From an uncultured Lachnospiraceae bacterium (GTDB lineage: Bacteria > Bacillota_A > Clostridia > Lachnospirales > Lachnospiraceae): a stretch of 5,382 nucleotides of DNA. Positions 5,292 to 5,382 of the stretch are shown in pieces. Made by a program: the position numbers and the translations under genes. The first letter of the stretch is position 1. Every line of letters starts with the position of its first letter. The DNA lies in NCBI GenBank assembly GCA_947178085.1, contig CAMWWS010000215.1:1-5382 (forward strand). The letters are read 5' to 3'. Under the pieces are notes generated by a model that was given only the letters and a program-made list of their open reading frames with translations, was not told where the DNA came from and ran no database searches.

Positions 5292-5382
5292 AAGTTCGGC
5301 ATGAGGCCGGGGATGGTGCTTAAAAAAATGGTGTTAGTTTGAAAATAGGTTGTTTCTATGGAAAACATCTCAATCTTGTGTT

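Noticed and set aside
5297..5309. Small hairpin CGGC-ATGAG-GCCG after the last gene
   Set aside because: The stem is four base pairs plus possible G-U pairs and no T run follows, which is too weak for a terminator.
5358..5382. Possible start of a gene (MENISIL) at the window edge
   Set aside because: Only eight codons are visible and the upstream AGG is nine bases away, so it cannot be told from chance.

Overview
The base composition, strong GGAG/GGAGGTG ribosome binding sites and protein style suggest a low-to-medium GC Clostridia chromosome, most likely Lachnospiraceae. The paired ECF-type sigma and membrane regulator genes and the IVTA..CKDELR type of sigma factor fit this. It is a family-level inference from remembered protein style, not a database result. 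All confidently called genes are on the + strand.

Layout. Positions 1-370 hold a good intrinsic terminator for a gene left of the window (50-94) and what looks like the decayed tail of a lost coding region (about 140-245). Positions 371-2403 are an intact two-gene signalling unit: an ECF-like sigma factor, then a large single-pass membrane protein with a short basic cytoplasmic N-terminus and a roughly 425-residue outer domain, probably its anti-sigma factor. A long hairpin with a T tract (2430-2500) ends this unit. At 2577 a second ECF-like sigma factor begins behind its own probable ECF-style promoter. Its reading frame does not stop at the normal end of a sigma factor. It runs straight into a transmembrane segment resembling that of the anti-sigma factor usually encoded next door, then into unrelated sequence, so it looks like a deletion-made sigma/anti-sigma chimera.

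Positions 3163-3516 look like a scar: a coding-like fragment on the minus strand, an open + strand tail, and a 16-codon ORF that resembles the first residues of a small XRE regulator and overlaps the next start codon. A probable operon of accessory genes follows (3517-4883): an AlkD-type DNA alkylation repair gene split by a -1 frameshift exactly at an A AAA AAG slippery heptamer and with an altered C-terminus, a small two-helix glycine-zipper membrane protein, and a complete YbhB/YbcL-type PEBP protein. The window ends with a small unrecognised membrane protein (5016-5291).

How the parts work together: the first module should couple an envelope signal to transcription. The second may have lost its own regulator and be either constitutive, membrane-tethered or dead. 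No mobile element, tRNA, rRNA or CRISPR array was seen. I see no clear new multi-gene system. The points most worth checking are the sigma/anti-sigma fusion and the dnaX-like slip site in the alkylation repair gene.
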